From Letharia columbiana (lineage: Eukaryota; Ascomycota; Lecanoromycetes; Lecanorales; Parmeliaceae), in contig NW_023501087.1 in the NCBI RefSeq assembly GCF_014066305.1, positions 275,001-339,000 on the forward strand: DNA of 64,000 nt. The letters are read 5' to 3'. The notes beneath the pieces were generated by a model. That model saw nothing but the letters and a program-made list of their open reading frames with translations, did no database searches and had not been told where the DNA came from. Both the position numbers and the translations under genes were made by a program. Positions 31,171 to 42,006 of this stretch are shown piece by piece (position 1 is the stretch's first letter; each line of letters begins with the position of its first letter).

Positions 31171-32547
31171 TTAGCCCAACGCAAATGGGCAGCCACCTCG
31201 TTTTCGGGAATTTAGTCGTTTGCGATCCTCTTCCATGTATTCGATACCTTTGCCCCTCAAAGCTTTCGGCCCGATCTCAGTATGAGTCCAACCCTCAGGA
31301 AGATATTTGTTTCCATCATCGCCTGGTAATTTGCGACCCACAAGGCGAGTAATCCAGGACCTTGGGCCCCAGCGCGTTGAGAAAGTTGGCTCAACATACC
31401 ACGGATAGGATAAATACTCGACAGCATTGTAACGTCCAGTGGATTGATCTGGTCCCGAGGGAATGTAGTGCTTCCTCATCATTTCAGGGCGAGGAAGGGC
31501 GAGATAACGGAGCAGTAGCTTTCGGACTCCCAGTACGCCATTAATTATGGTGTGATACACCTGAGGGGACTCAGGATACCTGCAATGGGATCAGCTATGC
31601 TGAGATTCGCTAACGGGTCAAACCCACATCATGGCCGTCCGTAGTCTTTCCCCTAGGATTACAGAGATCAATTTCTTGCAAGGGTTTAGCAATCTAGCTG
31701 GAACATTCATGCAAATAATCTCCAAATGAGAGTCAGCTAGCTGTTTATTAGTAACAGCAGGGACCATGTATGCCTCCTCATATCTTAAGCTCCATGCTTC
31801 CACCTCGTCCAACCATTGTAGTCCGTCCTTCCACCCAGGTATTGACGAAGGCAGGATCGAGTATGATATATCCATAGCATCGCCCATGCTCTTCCAGTAG
31901 GTTCCGCAAGCACAAAGTTCTAGCTCCGTCAACTTTCGCCACTCGTACTTTCTAACCCATCTCGCCGGCTCTAAAGCGAACAAGCTTAAGGTGTACAGCA
32001 TATCATCGTTCGTGATCTTTCCAGCCTTTTGATAACCTGCATGCAAGTAGTTCATGCGAGCTATTGCTTGGGTGGCTCTCTCGGATGTTGGCTCGTTGAG
32101 TGCGAACTCTAACAGCAGGACTCCGGTGTCTGCTATTCGTTTGGATGCCGTTTCGACATCTACAAGCTGCCCAGTAGCAACGAGAAGGGAGGACACGCTT
32201 GGTATTCCGTATGTCTGTGGCTCCACAGTAAGCAAATGTTGGCCTCATCTATGAGCTTTGTTTCACAAAACAATATTTGGGCTTCTTACCTTGAAAAGCG
32301 CAAAGATGATGGAGAATCCGAAGAACTTAGGGAATTCCAACTCAGTTAAGTCCTTCAATATCGCCTGAGCATCATCTGTAGTCATGCGGCAGAAGGATGC
32401 CCTGCCGGCAGGACTGAACCTCCTCTCTAGACTTTTGGCCCTTCGATCTCGGAGGAGATGAACAAGCAAGATGTAAACCAGCAGGACCGGTACAAGAAAA
32501 GTCTTCCATTGTTGCGATAAAGTGAGGCCATATGAAGTCAACTGCAT
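31171..32547 (-). CDS. MpaB-type ER-bound oxygenase (DUF2236/rubber-oxygenase fold)
   Basis: Three exons (32547-32290, 32214-31628, 31579-31171) give 417 residues. An N-terminal membrane anchor (FLVPVLLVYILLVHLL) precedes the catalytic region. Diagnostic blocks are RMNYLHAGYQKAGKITNDDM, LYTLSLFALEPARWVRKYEW, RKLTELELCACGTYWKSMGD and LPRPEMMRKHYIPSG. The family includes the mycophenolic-acid oxygenase MpaB, an ER enzyme that cleaves a terpenoid side chain, and bacterial latex-clearing proteins with haem. The C-terminus ends KRGGCPFALG. The intron at 31627-31580 uses GTGGGT. There is no secondary-metabolite backbone gene nearby, so the substrate is unknown; the halogenase relic 4 kb away may be coincidental. 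Confidence 0.85.
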
Positions 32548-33019
32548 GGCAGCACACAGTTCTTAGAACATAATGCCCACAAGCATCAACTTGACCTCCC
32601 CATACACCCTTGTCTGTTGCGGACCGAAAGACATTCTCCCCGCATGCCACGCTATACTCTTTTCGGAAAGCGCGCCCTACGCACCATAATCCATTGCCAG
32701 CTCTCTTAGGGGGTTACTTTGCACTAACAGTCTACCTTAACCAAATTACTAGATTTACCGCCTTTTGGCGGTAGCTTTGTATGCACCATGATTTCGAAGG
32801 ATCAAATACGTCATATTTTAGTGGTGCTTTTTTGAAACGGTGCATTTTTTTATAAGCGTATCAAATTTAATACGTCAATCGGAGGATCTGGTCTTTACGG
32901 TAGTAATTATGATTAGTGTACGGTTTTTACGTCCTTGTAATAAAAACGTGGTACCTTATGTGTCAATAGCTTCCTCCAGCTCCATAAATTTGGTGAGTGG
33001 TAGAAATTTTTAAAGAAAG
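32548..33019. other. Intergenic region upstream of the oxygenase
   Basis: It holds the probable promoter of the MpaB-type gene. It becomes AT-rich towards 33000. Confidence 0.4.
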
Positions 33020-33272
33020 ATGGTTTCTTTTTTAACCCCCCAAAATTTTTTTTTTTTAAAAATTAATTTTTTTATAAATATATTTTTTTTTAAAAAAAAT
33101 TAAATTTTTTTATTTATTTTTTTTTTTTTTTAAAAAATTTTTTTTTTTTTTTTAAATTTTTTTTCCCTTCCCCCCCCGGTGCCCAACCCCTCTCCCAACC
33201 GTGTCCCACCCCCCACCCATTATTATTTTTATAAAAAAAAAAAAAAAAAAAAAATTTTTTTTTTTTTAAAAA

Positions 33273-33306
<34 letters not shown>

Positions 33307-33367
33307 ATTTAATTTTTATTTTTTTTTTTTTTTTTTTTTTTTCAAAAAAAGGGGGGGGAACCAAAAC

Positions 33368-33399
<32 letters not shown>

Positions 33400-33440
33400 T
33401 ATAAAAAAAAAAAAAAAAAAACACCCTCTCCTTCTTTAAA
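33020..33440. repeat. Extreme poly-A/poly-T/poly-C low-complexity tract
   Basis: Alternating runs of T and A, many longer than 12, with a C8/G9 island and almost no other text. The open frame 33179-33439 (poly-Lys/Phe) is a by-product. It resembles consensus failure in an assembly more than natural DNA. Confidence 0.75.
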
Positions 33441-34785
33441 TTATTTTACACCTCTGAATCAGCCTTGAGTCGCAAAGCAACAGCGATCACAAAAGCGCGG
33501 TTGGTGCAGCCCAATGTCCACTTATCCGAAGTATTACGGCCCTAAAGTATGGGATTGTAGAATTGTAGAGCCACTGAGTTATAACCATAATCTCTATAGG
33601 AGCTGCCCATTCCCATGAGTCCCGAGCGTCAACAGCCTTGAGATATGGTTCAAATTTCTGAACATCCGCCTGACTGAATGAGTTTCGAGTCCCAGCTCCA
33701 GCCCCAAAGAATGGCATTAACCGCTAACGCATTTGGCAGGTCTCATTCTGCTCAAGATGTAAACGTCAATGAAAATGGGCTTGATTCCCTGATTGAACAC
33801 GATTCGTAGGATCGTGAACTCACCAATAAACCGGGAAAGCCAATGCACTGGGCACATCCCTGATGTTGGATGTCTCTCGCATGTTTCTCAAGATGCTTTA
33901 AACCCCATCAATAGTCCAACTAACTTGTCTTGACTCTATAATTGAATACCATTCATCGGTAGTCCCTTTATCTGCGACCAACAATAGGAACTGATTTATC
34001 TGGTTTTCCCAGTGCTATGAGGCTAGGACTGTGTTTCAGCCGCGAGGCTTGGATGTGATTTGCATGACCTCTGGCCTTTGTTCGAAAGCTCCAGGTTCGG
34101 TCACTGTCTCAACGCTCGGGTGCTGAGTCTTAAGTCTAAAAAAAGTCGGTGAACCCAGCCGGTGGTTACTAACCTCGCTCCAACTGACAGCTCTGGATAC
34201 GGCCTGGCTCTGTAGTGGGACATGTCGCTCTGCGAGCACTTTTCTCATTCTCAGATGTCTACTAACTACGACGATACATGAATGAGTCCTCCAATATGGA
34301 TGTCTTTGAAGCCTCAACACCCAGGAGTCACAAGACAGACCGGTCTCGTCTCTGCCATTGTATCCGTTCCTTTCATCCAGTGCTTCTGCGTCTTCATATT
34401 TCTCATACATGTCTTTCTCGAAGGAAGGACATATCTCCTACCCAGGAGCAGGCCTCCTTCATATAGCCCCGTGCTGCTCGCACATTGTCGTCCTTCTTCA
34501 TTCAGCAGAGACAAAGTAAAACTTGTACATCCTTTCCCAGGCCTCACTGTGTTAATACACTCTGGTTCATCGATCCCAATTGCTCTTGTACTCATTTCTG
34601 TCATCGTCTGTGACGACGACCGAGTTGAATAGCTTTGCGGCGACAGACTAATTATACCCTATAACTCAACGTCAAAGAAAGCAACCAATCACAGCCCTGG
34701 GATCTCGAGGCAACATTCAGAGCACTTGACAACTGACCCCTAGGAAGTGATATCAGAATCCACAATCCAGTGGCTATCAGCAGCC
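33441..34785. other. Intergenic stretch with weak frames only
   Basis: A minus frame at 33487-33717 (FEPYLKAVDARDSWEWAAPI) may be a small relic, but I cannot assign it. The sequence before 34786 holds the methyltransferase promoter. Confidence 0.35.
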
Positions 34786-36882
34786 ATGCCAGGATTTCCG
34801 CCTGTGGAGGATGGACTGCAGTATCAGCCAAACTCGTCTGATGAAGACGGATCGGATTGCCAGTCAAGCTCATCTGAGGAAGACTGGCCGGAGCACCAGC
34901 CAGCCACATCTGAGGATGATGATTCGGAGTATCACCCAAGCCTATCTGAGGAAGATGAATCGGACGATGAGCGTCATCGACCACGCAAAACCATCCACAT
35001 TCACCAAGCATCTGTCACCTTAAACGACGATCATCTGGGAGCCAACACAGACCTCGAGGTGGGAACTGTCATCAGCAAAGGAGAAACCTTGGAGCTTCTT
35101 GATGGCAGCTTCCTGAGGATCACGGAGCTCGGATTCGGAAGAGCCGAGAACAGTCCTTCTGTGGTATTCAAGGGCCATCTCTTTAGACCTATCGAAGAAT
35201 TCGAGGACTACTTGCCTATGAGATTTGGTGGCAGCGAACTAGTCTGGGTTTGCGCAGCAGGAGAGCATGATTCCCCGCCAGAAGGGTACCTGAGGTCCGG
35301 CAACAGCAAAGATGTGCTCCGCATCCGACATCTAGACCTCTCCAACTCAGAGTCTGCTTCCGAATCGTTCCTCCAAACTCGAGTCATGGGAATGTTCATA
35401 GATCCAAGGCCTCTAGTTTGTCAATGGAAATTAGTGGCTCAGCTCTCAAAGTCGGATGCTAAGCAACCAGAAAGAAGCTTCAAATCAATTATGGATAGAA
35501 GCCGAAAGCAGCCGAAAGCCTTCATAGCGCTGTCTAGCCAGGAGCCCTTTCTTGGAGGAACCACATCCGCTGATTGCTCCACTTCTCAGCACCAGCTTGA
35601 CAGTGATCCGCTGAGAGAAAGCTCAGATGGCGGTCGACGTCGACCCAAAAAGTTTGGGCGTGCCACAAGCAGGAACCTCGGTAAAGAACGTTGCAGAGAT
35701 GCAGGAGGTAGATACATATTGGCCCCGAACACCAACGGCAACAGGATTGCGAAAGCCACGCGCAACCCTGCTATACACAAGTATTCATATCATCTTGGCA
35801 TGAGCTTGGCTCATGCGCTCAATATATCATCGGCTCAACGATCAGTATCGGAGCAAGACATTGGACTGCGAGCTTACACGTTTGCAGACGCATTCTGCGG
35901 TGCTGGAGGTATGTCCATCGGGGCAAGAGACGCCGGGCTCCGTATCGAATGGGCTTTCGACAAAGACAGAGACGCCATCAATACGTACTCTCTGAATCAT
36001 GGTAACGGAACATGTAAGAAAATGTCAGCTGAGAGTTTTCTCGAATCTGAAAATGCATACGGAACATCAAAAGTAGACATTCTTCACCTTTCGCCACCAT
36101 GCCAAGGTTTCACTCTGGCTTGTAGGGGTTCTCCAAGGAATGGAGAAAGAGATAACGAATGCATGACTTACGTTGGCAAGATTGTGGGAAAAGTGGGGCC
36201 AAGGATCGTGACCTTCGAGCAAGTGGGAGCAGTTCTCAGCAAACATCGGGAATTTTTCACAACAATGGTGCACGACTTGACCTCCATCGGCTACAACGTC
36301 AGCTGGAGAATAATCCAATGCGTGGATTTCGGCCTGCCTCAAAGGCGGAAACGCCTTTTCATGATAGCTTCGTGGTAAGTCATACCAGAGCCTAGCCCAA
36401 TTTGCGCGAAAGACACGTACTGACATGGCTCACCTGGCATCAGCCGAGGAGAACCACTCCCTGAATTCCCCGAACCCACACATTCGCACCGCGCTTACTG
36501 CGACGGATCGCGCTCCCAGCCTTGGAACACCTTTGCAGGTGCTATCGAAGACCTCGAAGACAGCGCCCCAAATCATGTTCAGCAAAATCCCAGGAGGGTA
36601 CGCCCCATCGAGAACTGGGCACCACCTCACCCGCCAGATTGGCCTTGTCATGACACGATCACAAGCGGTGAGAACTGGCCGGACCACTACAACGGCAAGT
36701 ACGTGTGCACGGTAAGGGAAGCGGCCTGCCTGCAAGGGTTCCCTGCCGATTACAAGTTCTGTGGTAAGTTGCCGGCTACCAAGAAGCAAGTGGTCAATGC
36801 AGTACCGCCACCCGTTGCGAAAGCCATCCTGGAAGAGGTCCAGAGATCGCTGGCGAGAACGGATGCGTCGAGGAGGTCCTGA
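34786..36882 (+). CDS. RID-like cytosine-5 DNA methyltransferase
   Basis: Two exons (34786-36374 and 36444-36882, intron GTAAGT...CATCAG) encode 675 residues. The first ATG of the frame is 34786. The N-terminus has acidic repeats (SSDEDGSDCQSSSSEEDW, TSEDDDSEYHPSLSEEDESD), then a BAH-like region (LLDGSFLRITELGFGRAENS). Methyltransferase motifs appear in order: FADAFCGAGGMSIGARDAGL (I), HLSPPCQGFTLA with the catalytic Cys (IV), FEQV in place of ENV (VI), FGLPQRRKRLFMIAS (VIII) and VNAVPPPVAKAI (X). This layout matches RID/Masc1 proteins of filamentous ascomycetes, needed for repeat-induced point mutation or premeiotic methylation of duplicated DNA. AT-rich repeat remains in this window fit such activity. 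Confidence 0.88.
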
Positions 36883-37201
36883 GATTGGAGGGTTTAGATC
36901 GGGTTGGATAATGGGTCAATAAACTGTCAATTCGGCGTTTTCTGGCGTTTTTTGACAATGCTTGCACCAAATCCTGATCATCTCCATCGTATATGCTTGG
37001 ATATAGATTTCGTTTGTCTCTGGAGTCTGGGGAGTGCTGTCTATGTCACTAAATAATGGACAAAAATAATTGGGATCTGAGATTCTGCCAACACATCGTC
37101 CAATTGTTCACGGAATTTCCTGATGGCTGAAACGGTGGGAGACCAGATGCATAAGGAAGGATTCAAAGGCGCAGAGCCTGAAACTACACTGTACATTCTT
37201 C
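36883..37201. other. Short intergenic gap, convergent gene ends
   Basis: Nothing recognisable beyond expected 3' untranslated sequence of both flanking genes. Confidence 0.35.
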
Positions 37202-39225
37202 TCAGAACTGACTATTCAAAGGCGGGAATAGCATCTCAGTTTCCTTGCCAATCTCATCCTTCGGCTCTCCGTAGTCCTGGTCTTTTCCTAGGTCTGCATC
37301 TACCCACATCCGCGCATCTCCAGCCACACCTAGCATGTCCAGGAGCTGCTTCATCTTCGCTGGCATGTAGGGCTGAAGCAAAATACCGCAGATCCGAAGC
37401 GATTCCGCGCAAAGGTAGATGACGCAGTCTAGTTGCTCTTGCTTTTCAGGCTCGCAAAGATTCCACGGCGCGCTGGATTGCATGTATGCATTCGTCTGCG
37501 AAAGGATCAGTTCTAAAACAGGAGGCTCAAAGGCGAAGCACATACATCATGGACTACTTTCATTATCGTGTGCAGCCCTTCTCGAGGATCTGGCTCACTC
37601 ATGCAGCGGAACACCATATCTCTTAATTTGCTCAGCTTGAGACTGAGCTGCTCATCGAGCCGTTCGATATGCTTGTCGCTATTCTTCACCGCTCGCCTTA
37701 CATCCCAGCCTTTGCCTCGAGTGACGCGACTGACTAGATTGCCAAGGCCGCTTTGAAGTCCTCTCTTATAGCGTGCTACAATGAACGAATTGTCGTAGCT
37801 GGAATCGTTCTTGATGCCACCATTGAGGGCGAGATAGTAGCGCATGCAGTCAACGCCGAAGCGATTGATGGCAAAAAAGGGATTGACCACCATACCTGTA
37901 GATTTAGACATCTTCTCGTTTCCGAGAGTCCAATGCGCGTGGGTGAGAATTTGCTTGGGCAGAGGAAGGTCGAGAGCCATGAGGAAGGCTGGCCAGTAAA
38001 TGCAATGAAATCGGACTATGTCCTTGCCTATCACATGACAGTCTGCGGGCCAACCAGCAGCGTTCTCTTGACCTGGGATCTGGAAAGGATAATTGGCCTT
38101 GGTGAGATAATTTATCAAGGCGTCAAGCCAGACATAGATGGTCTGAGTCGCGTCGTCCGGCACTGGGATACCCCAACTCAGTCTTTCTGACGGGCGAGAG
38201 ATGGAAAGATCTTGGAGGCCTTTCCCGATTTCGTCCTCAACGTCTTTCATCCTTGTCCACGGGACGATCATGTCATGACTCTTTGAGTAATGCTCTTGAA
38301 GCCTTGTCTGGAAAGCCGACAAGCGAAAATGGTAGTTATTTTCTGAGGTCCATTCTACTTCTTTCCTAGTCTCTTTCGATGCCTGCAAGAGCTCAGCTAT
38401 GATCAATCATGTCGCAGGGTACGATCATACCATGAACTTTCGTCCCGTGGCCGGGTCGAGAGCTAGTTGTACGGCGGACTGTGGATAGAATGTCTCATCG
38501 CTGACCGAATACCATCCCTCGTGTTTCTTGGCATAGATCCAACCTCGTTCTCTGAGCAGGAGCTTCGTGATTGTCAGCTGGTGCATGTCGATCCTTGGGA
38601 ACGTCACGGACCCAAAAATGTTGTACAGCAAACCTATGATCAGGCTCGGAGGTCCGTATGAAATGATCATAGTCTATATGTGCTTCTTTCGCTAGGGCCT
38701 GCAGAACTTCAACTGATGTACAAAGTACCAGCCTCCCAGAGTAGACCGACCTGGAATGGCTTGTAGGCCTCGTCGCAGAACGCTCGCACTTCTTTCCCTG
38801 CCTTTGCAGCTGCCTGTTGGACCTAGACACAGCATGAACTATGGCCCTACTAGTTACAAGGAGACCTCCAGCATACTTTCATTCCATGCTCGTCTGTTCC
38901 CGTGACGAGTATAGATTTTCTGCCTAACAAGACATGCCATCTCTTCAGAATATCCGTCAAGACGAGTGTGTAAAGGTGACCGATGTGAGGTTCTGCAGGA
39001 CATATCAGTGTTCTTGTGATCTTTTCCCTGAGCTTGGGGAGCTTTACCCGCATTAACGTAGAATATGGGGCTTGTAATATAGTAGGGTTTGTTTTCGAAT
39101 GCAGTACTCCCTTGCGCGGAGGACTGCCAACGACTTTTTGATTGGATAAAGCATTTCTTGCATACCCATCCTCGAGACTGTCTGAATGGTTTAGCTACCA
39201 GAGCATTGGTGAGCCTTGATTTCAT
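37202..39225 (-). CDS. MSM1: Methionyl-tRNA synthetase, mitochondrial
   Basis: Seven exons (39225-39048, 38992-38877, 38822-38751, 38698-38612, 38562-38431, 38382-37546, 37495-37202) give 571 residues with every junction in phase. A basic N-terminus without acidic residues (MKSRLTNALVAKPFRQSRGW) suggests mitochondrial import. Class I motifs are present: EPHIGHLYTLVLTDILKRWH (HIGH), VTGTDEHGMK, RTSEPDHRFAVQHFW, KHEGWYSVSDETFYP, YVWLDALINYLT and NEKMSKSTGMV (KMSKS). It charges mitochondrial tRNA-Met. Without the C-terminal extensions of the cytosolic enzyme the length fits the organellar form. Intron 4 (38611-38563) starts with the unusual GTCCGT and ends CGAAG. It is divergent from the Mtr2 gene with 208 bp between starts. 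Confidence 0.93.
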
Positions 39226-39433
39226 AGTAATCTGATCTTTTGTCGCCCCAAAACGCGAAGACCTCAAATTCGCGCTTAGGCGCCAAACGCGCTTGTCCTA
39301 CTTTTATCTCTTCAGGGTTCAAAGGTTCGCTTTGTCTCTTTGACTTTCCCTTCAATGCAGACGATATTTCTTTTCGAAACCGGCTGCGAAATCCTGTCAT
39401 CCTAGACAAACAATTCCTTCGATTACTGCAACC
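39226..39433. promoter_or_regulatory. Compact bidirectional promoter (MSM1/MTR2)
   Basis: Only 208 bp separate the two start codons of oppositely oriented housekeeping genes, so they must share regulatory sequence. No defined element was recognised. Confidence 0.5.
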
Positions 39434-40000
39434 ATGGCGACATTGACTGCCGATACAGCTACAAAGATCTCGACGGAAGGTTTGTCAGAATTTCCGGACC
39501 TTCGCGATGCCTTATTGCATCGACTGAATGTCTTTTCAGCAGCCGGAATGTTTGTGGATACTTATTACCCCACCCTCAGCTCCTCGCGAGCCGACGTAGC
39601 CTCATTCTATATGCCCGCATCCGCCATGCCCGACGGGAAACCACTACCCGTAATCGTCTACAACGGGAATATCATATCAGACCCGACAGCGATGCAGACG
39701 CTGTTCCAAGAACAAATGCCAGAAGCCCGCTACGAGATCCAGGACTACGACTGTCAGGTAGTGAACCCGCACTACGTTGCGGAAGGGACTCAAGGCAGCT
39801 CGCCCGCGTCTGGGAAGAATATGACGATACTGGTGACTGTCAGTGGTCATGTCAAGTTCGGGGAACCTCGTGCTGCAGCTATCAGAGGATTTAGCGAGAA
39901 CTTTGTGCTCATACCGAACCCGGCCGCGGCAACAAATACTCGAGGGAAGCGTATCAAAGGATGGTTGATTCAGAGTCAGAACTTTAGACTAGTAGTATGA
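39434..40000 (+). CDS. mRNA export factor Mtr2 (NTF2-like)
   Basis: The single exon of 188 residues has the NTF2-like fold of Mtr2, partner of Mex67 (TAP/p15 type) in mRNA export through the nuclear pore. Recognisable stretches are FVDTYYPTLSSSRADVASFY, PLPVIVYNGNIISDPTAM, QEQMPEARYEIQDYDCQVVN, MTILVTVSGHVKFGEP and RGFSENFVLIPNP, ending GWLIQSQNFRLVV. The length and the terminal WLIQSQNFR block fit fungal Mtr2. Confidence 0.85.
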   Translation: MATLTADTATKISTEGLSEFPDLRDALLHRLNVFSAAGMFVDTYYPTLSSSRADVASFYMPASAMPDGKPLPVIVYNGNIISDPTAMQTLFQEQMPEARYEIQDYDCQVVNPHYVAEGTQGSSPASGKNMTILVTVSGHVKFGEPRAAAIRGFSENFVLIPNPAAATNTRGKRIKGWLIQSQNFRLVV

Positions 40001-40279
40001 TTGTTGAAGCAAGAGCGTGCGCGGGCTGGGACAGTCGAACGGCCCTTTTGAAGCCCAAATGAACACTTGCGGGCAAATGTGCCCGGAGAGGCCCAAGGAT
40101 GGGTCAAAGGCAGCGGTTAGACCAAAGCATCAAGTGAGTGTCATAATGCAATTTGGTCGAGGACGCTGCCTAACGTTCAACGCCGCCAGAATCAATGAGC
40201 CTAGTAGTACAGGGAATGATTCCCAACGCTGGGGCCACGGCAGGCAACACGCACGCCATAGCAGCAATCCACTTCCGAT
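40001..40279. other. Short intergenic gap, convergent gene ends
   Basis: The 3' ends of the Mtr2 gene and the small membrane-protein gene face each other. No feature was seen. Confidence 0.35.
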
Positions 40280-40729
40280 TCAACTCCGCGGTTGTGGCCT
40301 CATGTTCGCCTTCACTCGCTCCAGAAGGTCCTCTCTGGTGGCTTTCTTATCAGGAAGCAGTCCCCTCTTCGAGCCAACAACAATCAGCTTTTGCACAGTA
40401 AAGATAGCAAAAACAGACTAAATCTGAAAGAAAGCTCTGACCACTTCCAACCACCGCTTGAGCTCTGAGTCTGCCCACTTTGATGGATCTAGCAATAGTG
40501 TCAGTTGACAGCGACTCATGTAACGTCTACCTAGCATCCTGACCTCCAACTGGGTCTTTCTCTCCGGGGAACATCTCGCCGCCCCAAATTGACCATGCTG
40601 ATACTGCGGTAACTATACCAGCGAACGCTATTGTGGTGTTAATCTGGATAAGATGTGACTCTCCCTCTTCAGAGACGTACCAAAAAATGCGTTGCGCGAC
40701 TGCATCGCTCTGTCGAGTGGCGTAGGCAT
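40280..40729 (-). CDS. Small conserved single-pass membrane protein, four short exons
   Basis: No long open frame marks this gene. Joining exons 40643-40544, 40488-40442 and 40366-40280 gives INTTIAFAGIVTAVSAWSIW, GGEMFPGEKDPVGDPSK, WADSELKRWLEVRGLLPDKK and ATREDLLERVKANMRPQPRS with all phases matching. The first hydrophobic block is one membrane helix. The C-terminal helix-loop-helix (ELKRWL---GLLP---ATREDLLERVK) resembles Ish1/SAP-like folds. The probable first exon, from the ATG at 40729 (MPTPLDRAMQSRNAF), ends in a T6 run before GTACGT and leaves a one-base phase conflict, and its intron would be only 37 nt, so that end is uncertain. I recall similar small fungal proteins of unknown function. 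Confidence 0.62.
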
Positions 40730-41050
40730 CTTGTTGTTGTCTTATTGAGCAGTTCGGACAGAAATCTCAGATGTGGAGCACGTGCAGTAGAGTCTGGCAG
40801 GATCGTTCAAGCAAATAAAAATGCAGAAATTGTAAAAAGCGTGACATGCGACTATGACCAAATATCAGTCCGGATGCTTGATGCCTTGAAAGCGCGCGGG
40901 CGGCTGAGCCACGTGGCGTAAAGCTTCGCTAAGGGCGATCCCTCCTCGCTTAAGCCCCCACCAAAATTCCACCTCGAAAACCAAGACCACGACAACGACG
41001 CGCCAACGACAATTACAGCCCGTTCCCGTCTCCCTCACGCTTCGCCCATC
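40730..41050. promoter_or_regulatory. Divergent promoter region of the eL38 gene
   Basis: About 320 bp separate the small membrane-protein gene and the eL38 gene. Pyrimidine- and purine-rich text just before 41051 is typical of ribosomal-protein leaders. Confidence 0.4.
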
Positions 41051-41469
41051 ATGCCTCGTGAAGTTTCAGACATCAAGCAGTTCATCGAGATCTGCCGACG
41101 CAAGGATGCCAAATGTAAGGCCCTCCCACCCACACGATGTTGCTATAGAGGGAGGTGGCATGCTGACTCTGGTTCCACTATAGCCGGACACATAAAGCGC
41201 AACGCCCACCAGATCAAGTTCAAGGTCCGATGTCACCGCTTCTTGTACACATTGGTGTTGAAGGATTCGGAAAAGGCGGATAAGTTGAAGCAGAGTTTAC
41301 CCCCGGGTACGTGAACACCGCGTGAGAAGAACAGGTGGAGCAGTGGAGGAACGGGGCGCTCAACAGTACTGTGGAAATGTGTACGGAGGGCTGACTAGCT
41401 TGAATATTTATAGCCCTTACGATGACGGACGTGCCGAAGAAGAACAAGAAGGGGAAGAGGGTGGCATGA
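41051..41469 (+). CDS. RPL38: 60S ribosomal protein eL38
   Basis: Three exons (41051-41114, 41184-41306, 41414-41469) encode 80 residues, the normal size. The protein reads [60 protein letters not shown] and ends with [16 protein letters not shown]. Splice junctions are canonical. It is a structural component of the large ribosomal subunit. Confidence 0.97.
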
Positions 41470-42006
41470 GAGGCTTGAGGAGAAGTGCGTGAATATGATC
41501 TTGCGGCGGACTCGGTCCGCGTGAGTCTAAGAGATAGCATTTGAAGGGCACGACGTGGAAGCAATCATAGCATTCAATGGACTCATGCAATCAAGTAAGG
41601 TATCGAGGGGGTCTTCGTGCATAGATCAACAGGTCTTCCTTGCGGGAAGGGGACAATTACATGCATCAACATTATTGAATCTCGATCTGCTCTTCGCCTT
41701 CACCAATCTCCTCTCTTGCGGCAGGCGCCGGGATCCTTCAGCCATCAACATCTCTGATCGGCATACTATCAGGTTCTCCGCTCCTCTGTGACCTCTCGTT
41801 TTTATTTATTGTCCTGCATAGGCTCCTCCTATCTCTAGTTTCCTTTTTGCGAAGGTCAGTCTGCGGAGGGGAATGTGAAACTTTAAGCCTGAGCTTGTGG
41901 AGGGTCAAACTGTTGCCGTGTTCAGGCTTGCTGCTGGTGCTAGTCCATCAAGAACGGGCTCTGGAGAGGCCGATGATCATAAAGATGTGAGGGTGGATTA
42001 ATTTCG
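41470..42006. other. Intergenic stretch, convergent gene ends
   Basis: About 540 bp contain only short frames and no repeat. Confidence 0.4.

Noticed and set aside
33179..33439. Open frame of poly-Lys and poly-Phe
   Set aside because: It arises from homopolymer runs in a stretch that is probably an assembly artefact.
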